A stretch of DNA of 64,000 bases from Malaya genurostris (lineage: Eukaryota > Arthropoda > Insecta > Diptera > Culicidae), in NCBI RefSeq assembly GCF_030247185.1, contig NC_080571.1:210052880-210116879 (forward strand), given 5' to 3'. Under the pieces are notes generated by a model, which saw nothing but the letters and a program-made list of their open reading frames with translations, was not told the origin of the DNA and did not search any database. Both the position numbers and the translations under genes were made by a program. Position 1 is the first letter of the stretch. Every line of letters begins with the position of its first letter. Shown here piece after piece: positions 58,595 to 64,000 of the stretch.

Positions 58595-59299
58595 GCATCC
58601 ATCCAATCGACCACGACCTTTTAAACGCAGTCAGTTGAGGATATGTATATGTGCCAGACTACCTCAAAATCGTCGTCCTTGCACAAAAAACCCAAGCGAA
58701 AGTAAACAGTTTTTCGCGATGTTTTCAAATTTAGAGAAAACCTATTTTTGAGTTTTTTGTGGTTATCTCACACTGTTCAAAATATTATCCTAAATTCCTG
58801 ATCGCATTTTTGATGAAATAGTGAAAGAATTATGTTGCTGCCATTAATACAAGTCGAGATATTCACGATTAAGTTCTGCCCATTCTTCCATATGGCTAAT
58901 TTTGAAAAGGCGCTCCATAGTAAAATGAGTCGGAAGTCTTATCATGACAAAAACACAGAAAAACATTTTTGGTTGCATCTGTAGATGAAAGTTTGAGGAT
59001 AAAACCCCTGTTTTAATGATGTTATTAATATTTTCATGAATATTACTAAAGAATTCTCCAAACAGCTTTCATTTAATGTTGAATAAGAATAAGTACAATC
59101 AGTTCCGTTTTCGTATTTTTCGGTCACCATTTCCGGTTCGTTTGGCCAATAACTAATATAAACTACAGTTTGAAAGAGTTTTGAGTCAAAATTTAGAAAA
59201 AAAAGTTATCCGCTTTTTGTATCTTAACTCTGAGTGATGGTTTGAAATTTGAAACACGCTTCACCCTGCAATTTCGGAACCGGAAGTCGTATCCCAATA
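58595..59299. other. Continuation of family X, then family Y fragment
   Basis: The first 30-60 bases continue the family X copy broken by the retrotransposon. The remainder is AT-rich, with a family Y motif GGAACCGGAAGTCGTATCCC just before 59298. No gene. Confidence 0.4.
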
Positions 59300-59893
59300 A
59301 AGGGTGATTATTTTGCATGGTATCTTTTTGGCAACACTGTTTTTGACAAATTAGGTTCAGCGGTCGAAGCTCATTTCTGGTTGAATGGATACGTCAACAA
59401 GCAAAATTGCCGAATCTGGAGTTAGGACCAGCCAAAAGCATTGCAAGAGCTACAGCAATGCATCCCGAAAAAGTCGCTGTTTGGTGTTGATTATGGGCCA
59501 GTGGCATCATCGAGACGTACTTCTTCAAAGGCGACGTTGGGCGGAACGCTACTGTGAATTGCAAGCGCTTCCACGGCACGTGAAACAATGACCAAATTGA
59601 GAGCCGCCTTCGGTGAATAGACAATTGGCCGTCTAGATCATGCCTTCTGAACTATTTCTTGTGGGGTCAATTTAAGGCTCATTTCTACAAGGATAAACCA
59701 GCAACGATTGACGCACTGGAAGCCGATATTGAAGAATTTTTTCATAAAATACCGGCCAATATGTTGGAGGAAGTGGACATGAAATCATCTTCAAATATTA
59801 AATTATATTGATCGTTCTATCGATTCCAATAAAGTTTTCATAAATTTTCTCAAATTTGATTTTGTATTGAAAACCTATTAAAAAATCACCCTT
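59300..59893 (+). mobile_element. DD41D-type element, internally deleted and decayed
   Basis: Bounded by AAGGGTGATT and AATCACCCTT, with TA on each side (59298-59299, 59894-59895). Plus-strand remnants of a transposase (AHFWLNGYVNKQNCRIW near 59372, then HPEK near 59463) match the element at 60709-61631. Many stops and deletions; it is only 594 bp long. Confidence 0.75.
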
Positions 59894-59895
59894 TA

Positions 59896-60430
59896 TAATT
59901 AAATAACAACTTATTGGACTGTAATAGCTTTCGATTTTCGGAACTGGGAATCGATATATCGGAAATCAAATGCTTTTGGTTATTAACTAACAAAACATGC
60001 ACAACAATATAATAATTATATGACTAGCTAAAAGCACTTATTCACATGTAGGTGACGAGAAATTGGCTTTTTTCTCTCTCTTATCACCATACACCACTGG
60101 AACCGGGAGTCGTATCGAAATAAAATTAATTAGCGTTCCATGGGAAAATAAGTCCTAAGCTTGAAAACATCGGTTTGACCATTTCCAAGAGAATCGAATA
60201 CATATTTTTGCGCATGCACACACAGGCATTTTACAATCTCGAAGAACTGATTCGAATACTACTTTTCCTTCCTTTCTATATGAGAGAGGCAAAAATCGTT
60301 CTTGAAAAAAAAACTTGGAATAGTCCTGAAAAGGACCATTCGGTTTCGAAAGATTGTGTTTGTATTCCAGCAAGAAAGGGGCGAGTCAAAATCATTTGTA
60401 AGTTTGAGAAATCATTACATAAATAGAATC
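59896..60430. repeat. Diverged family Y fragments
   Basis: Motifs such as GGAACCGGGAGTCGTATCG near 60100 and GAGAGGCAAAAATCG near 60285 belong to family Y. No gene. Confidence 0.45.
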
Positions 60431-60706
60431 GTAACACAAGTCGTATAATCGCTCATATATTTTAATATTTCATACATGTCAATATTTGAGTGAAAGAATC
60501 TATCAAAATGCTGTACGGGATTCTTTTCCGGCTTTCAGAATGACCAAATAGTGGAATTCTTTACGATTTTGAACAATGTTCGGAACATTTTTCTTGTCTG
60601 CGAAGCAGCCAAATGCTAGCTTTATTTCCGCTCGTTTATCACAAAGATAATCAAATTGTTTTAGATTTGCACTAAACAGATGAAGTATTCTTAATAGTTC
60701 TTTATA
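60430..60706. repeat. Repeat family X, left part, interrupted by DD41D element
   Basis: Contains AAGAATCTATCAAAATGCTG, GGGATTCTTTTCCGGC and TTGCACTAAACAGATGA, and is cut at TCTTAATAGTTCTTTA, where the copy at 52450 continues uninterrupted. It resumes at 61634. Confidence 0.6.
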
Positions 60707-60708
60707 AA

Positions 60709-61631
60709 GGGTGATTTTTTAAGAGCTTGAGAACTTTTTTAAACAATAAAACGCATAAAATTTGCAAAATCTCATCGGTTCTTTATTTTAAACGTTAGAT
60801 TGGTACATGACATTTACTTTTTGAAGATAATTTCATTTAAATGTTGACCGCGGCTGCGTCTTAGGTGGTCCATTCGGAAAGTCCAATTTTGGGCAACTTT
60901 TTCGAGCATTTCGGCCGGAATAGCCCGAATTTCTTCGGAAATGTTGTCTTCCAAAGCTGGAATAGTTACTGGCTTATTTCTGTAGACTTTAGACTTGACG
61001 TAGCCCCACAAAAAATAGTCTAAAGGCGTCAAATCGCATGATCTTGGTGGCCAACTTACCGGTCCATTTCTTGAGATGAATTGTTCTCCGAAGTTTTCCC
61101 TCAAAATGGCCATAGAATCGCGAGCTGTGTGGCATGTAGCGCCATCTTGTTGAAACCACATGTCAACCAAGTTCAGTTCTTCCATTTTTGGCAACAAAAA
61201 GTTTGTTAGCATCGAACGATAGCGATCGCCATTCACTGTAACGTTGCGTCCAACAGCATCTTTGAAAAAATACGGTCCAATGATTCCACCAGCGTACAAA
61301 CCACACCAAACAGTGCATTTTTCGGGATGCATGGGCAGTTCTTGAACGGCTTCTGGTTGCTCTTCACTCCAAATGCGGCAATTTTGCTTATTTACGTAGC
61401 CATTCAACCAGAAATGAGCCTCATCGCTGAACAAAATTTGTCGATAAAAAAGCGGATTTTCCGAATGGACCACCTAAGACGCAGCCGCGGTCAACATTTA
61501 AATGAAATTATCTTCAAAAAGTAAATGTCATGTACCAATCTAACGTTTAAAATAAAGAACCGATGAGATTTTGCAAATTTTATGCGTTTTATTGTTTAAA
61601 AAAGTTCTCAAGCTCTTAAAAAATCACCCTT
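60709..61631 (-). mobile_element. DD41D Tc1/mariner element with a duplicated, inverted 3' end
   Basis: TA flanks a 923-bp element whose arms 60709-60880 and about 61458-61631 appear identical in inverse orientation. The arm encodes the last 21 residues of the transposase (...MDHLRRSRGQHLNEIIFKK), so both ends derive from the 3' side of the parent and the 5' end, including the DNA-binding domain, is missing. Identical arms imply a recent origin. Confidence 0.88.
60814..61473 (-). pseudogene. DD41D transposase, catalytic half, no N-terminus
   Basis: About 219 codons are open from the inverted arm to the natural stop. The catalytic positions are all present: Asp in FSDEAHFW, Asp in FQQDGATCH and Asp in CDLTPLDYFLWG. 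Exactly 41 residues separate the second and third, placing it with DD41D (rosa-type) enzymes of the Tc1/mariner superfamily. The N-terminal helix-turn-helix needed to bind the ends is absent. The first usable codon in the arm is GTG, and the first ATG inside is at MHPEK, after the first Asp. It therefore cannot encode a normal transposase, although the frame has no stop. Confidence 0.85.
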
Positions 61632-61633
61632 TA

Positions 61634-62404
61634 TAACATATAGTTATCTTTTTCGCCAATGCAAACGATCTGCAGCTGGATGACGCAATCGTTCGAACTG
61701 CTCACAATGACGATTGATTTAATACTAAACCAATTTTGGTTAGGAACTTTCATTTTACGTGAACTCTTTTCTAGCTTTTTCACAAATAGGCGGACCTAAC
61801 GGCTACAAAAATAGCACCATACAGAATTTTGAAATCGATTATTTCACTTCGGATTTGCATATGTCATCGAAAGAAACTATCAAAATGCTGTACGGGACTC
61901 ATTTCCGGTTTTCAGAAAGGGCCAAATTGTGTAATACTCTACCATAACGTTTGGTGCGAATTTCGCGCTGCGGAACTAGCACAAAGCTAATCAAATTATT
62001 CCAGAATTGCACTAAACTAATTAACTAATTTTGGTTGAGAGCTTTCTTTTTACGTGATTTCCTTTGTAGCTTTTTCACAACTGGACGATCCTAACGGCTA
62101 CAAAAAAGCAACATATAGAATTTTGAAGTCGATTATTTCATTTCGAAATTGCATATTTCATTGAAAGAAACTATCCTAATACTGTACTGGATTCTTTTCT
62201 GGCATTCAGAAAGGTCAAATGGTTGAATTCTCTACAATATTAAACACTGTTCGGAACATTTTTCACGAACGCGATGCAGTCAAATGCTAGCTTTGTTTGC
62301 GCTCGTTTGGTACGAGCTTCGCACAGTGAAAAGTGCATAAAGCTAATCAAATTATTCTAGATTTGCACTGAACTGATGATTTGTACCTTTGATTTGCACC
62401 TTAC
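61634..62404. repeat. Repeat family X, two partly overlapping copies
   Basis: Two successive segments share CTTTTTCACAAnTnGGCGGAC, CTAACGGCTACAAAAAnAGCA and GAAAGAAACTATC. They begin near 61730 and 62030 and represent a local duplication of part of the family. Confidence 0.55.
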
Positions 62405-62785
62405 CTTTTTTGCCTTTCTCTATAGATATAGATAGTCTCCGCTCAATTTTATCAAATATGACTGAACCGATTTTAACAAACGTAAGCTCGTTTTAAAGCT
62501 ACTGTCGGGCTATTTATCCAGTTTTTATTTAGATTAGCATCACTCATACTCGTATACAAATAGACAACGCTAATTCCAAGTGCTTGGTTGGAAAAATGAT
62601 GCCGACCATTTGACATTAGCATGCTTTTATGAACTACTCGATTCAATCTGAATCAATTGGTGTCAAAAATGAGCCCAAATTAGTGTAAGAAATTATTTAA
62701 TAAAAAGATTAAACATATTTTCATGAGATTGTTTTGAAGAAAGAGAAAGGCATTATCACACCACTAGGTGGATTAATAAGGATTT
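62405..62785 (+). repeat. Family Y repeat inserted in family X
   Basis: Starts TTTTTTGCCTTTCTCTATAG and ends AAGAGAAAGGCATTATCACA / CCACTAGGTGGATTA, so TGCCTTTCTC and GAGAAAGGCA form short inverted ends. It is placed between GATTTGCACCTT and TTTTAGATAACATTAGGAGC, which are nearly contiguous in the family X copy at 52085. This is a near-complete short member. Confidence 0.6.
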
Positions 62786-63060
62786 TTAGATAACATTAGG
62801 AGCCATTAGGATGGCTGATTTTGTATAATGCTCTCCATCGTTGTCCATTTTTCGTTTTCTTTCTCTCCAATGCAAACGACCAGCAGCTGTATGACGCAAT
62901 CGAACTTGTTTGAAGCAAATACTGCGACAATCCAACAGCAGATATGCTAATAGAAGAACTAGTTGTTGTTTTTCTGCATTTAGGCTTGAGGAACGGAACC
63001 TCATATTAGCAGTTGAATAATGCAGGATGTAGTTCCATTGTCTTGACGTAGATGGCACTC
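62786..63060. repeat. Repeat family X, right part
   Basis: TTTAGATAACATTAGGAGCC and TCTCCAATGCAAACGACCAG match 52464-52550. Open frames on the minus strand in both places end with similar residues, because the repeat is the same; they are not genes. Confidence 0.6.
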
Positions 63061-63260
63061 GATGTGTCTCCTTCTTCCATTCGTTTCGTGAAAGAATGAG
63101 AGAACATACTCAAACAGGGAGAAAGTTATTGAGAAATCAAATCTGGAGTAATTTCGTTACACTTTCGTGTTGTGAAATTTTGAAAATGCACCCTGCTGAA
63201 CATAACAAAGAAAAAGGTAGTCCTGAGAAAATTGAGCGCGTTCAAATATCTTCGAAATGT

Positions 63261-63417
<157 letters not shown>

Positions 63418-63479
63418 TTCTCGGTTTTTCAGCAGTTCTAATACCTTTCTATAGAGAAAGGCAAAAACTATGATAGCAA

Positions 63480-64000
63480 ATCCAATCCTTATTGCATAAG
63501 TTGTTATAAAGCAGATCTTGTTGTTGATGTCAAAATAAAATCATATCTACAGATTATCAGATGAAAAATTCCATCAGCATTACGTTAGAGCTTTCTGATC
63601 TGTACGATAATTTCATGCTCTACTAAACGTCTATTTTGATGAACGTTGACGTATTAATTTCGACAGTTACCATAATTTGCATTAATTAAAAGTAAAGCAA
63701 GAAGCTACTTTATTTCGCAAGAAAAACATTTACACAACGAAATTCAAGCTATTGCGAGAGCAACAATTTCAAATTCAAATTCAAATAAACGGTCAACGAT
63801 AGCTGATTTCATAAACGCTGTAAGGCGTGTATTATTTACCCGACTCATAACAAAACGAGGCGCGAATTATTATCCGCAACAACAACAAAAAACAAACATT
63901 AGTAAACCAATTGTGTCAATGCTTCCTGCCCAATGTACCAGCTCGTATTGAACGATTTTCGACAAACAGTGTTCCGTTGCGGCACGTGTTTTGCCAATTT
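63480..64000. other. AT-rich sequence, no gene
   Basis: Nothing recognisable up to the window edge. Confidence 0.35.

Noticed and set aside
61327..61524. Plus-strand frame ending in the same residues as the DD41D transposase
   Set aside because: It ends in the inverted arm, which by nature encodes the transposase C-terminus on this strand; the upstream part is antisense.

Overview
This is eukaryotic, AT-rich, intron- and repeat-dominated DNA that reads as a culicine mosquito nuclear genome. The pointers are two copies of a DD37E (ITmD37E-type) Tc1/mariner transposon, several tRNA-headed SINE families, an R1-clade non-LTR retrotransposon, mariner (DD34D) and DD41D elements, many palindromic MITEs, and arthropod-style start and splice signals. 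The species cannot be fixed by eye.

Only one host gene can be supported. It is a long first coding exon on the + strand at 27122-28697 (525 codons plus one base). It has an in-frame stop upstream, a good start context, two upstream ORFs in the leader, and a consensus AAG/GTAAGT donor. The protein is Ser-rich and basic with an acidic patch, a Pro-rich segment and an EPIYGNL tyrosine motif. I do not recognise it, and its later exons are not visible here. Unique stretches at about 17160-18740, 25480-26880, 39430-41640 and 49165-52080 are probably intronic, intergenic or regulatory DNA.

Layout: 1-3180 mostly unique; 3180-7960 a mariner relic, a foldback element and interspersed repeat family Y; 7962-9256 ITmD37E copy 1 with a SINE inserted right at its end; 10544-11430 an unidentified decayed protein-like region; 12960-14330 a jockey-like relic; 14875-14996 a near-perfect hairpin; 18744-20629 a 635-bp unit carrying a SINE, repeated three times in tandem; 20756-22955 a hairpin MITE split by about 2 kb; 26884-29550 the gene exon and the start of its intron; 29551-29892 a precise MITE; 32251-33345 a mariner; 35049-38272 a DNA transposon with inverted repeats of about 750 bp; 42538-43911 ITmD37E copy 2, itself broken by a 77-bp micro-MITE; 46200-46970 clustered SINEs; 48065-49165 a second foldback element; 52770-58594 a full-length R1-like retrotransposon with 14-bp target duplications; 59300-61631 two DD41D elements; 62405-63413 nested repeats and a long CA tract.

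The most interesting items are structural: a DD41D element whose 5' half has been replaced by an inverted copy of its 3' end, giving identical 172-174 bp arms and an open catalytic core; the long-TIR transposon with a relic transposase carrying a CxCx9CxH finger; the apparently intact R1-like element with a four-fold 200-bp repeat in its 3' UTR; and the recent SINE-bearing tandem triplication. No bacterial-type system, CRISPR array, rRNA or convincing functional tRNA gene was seen.
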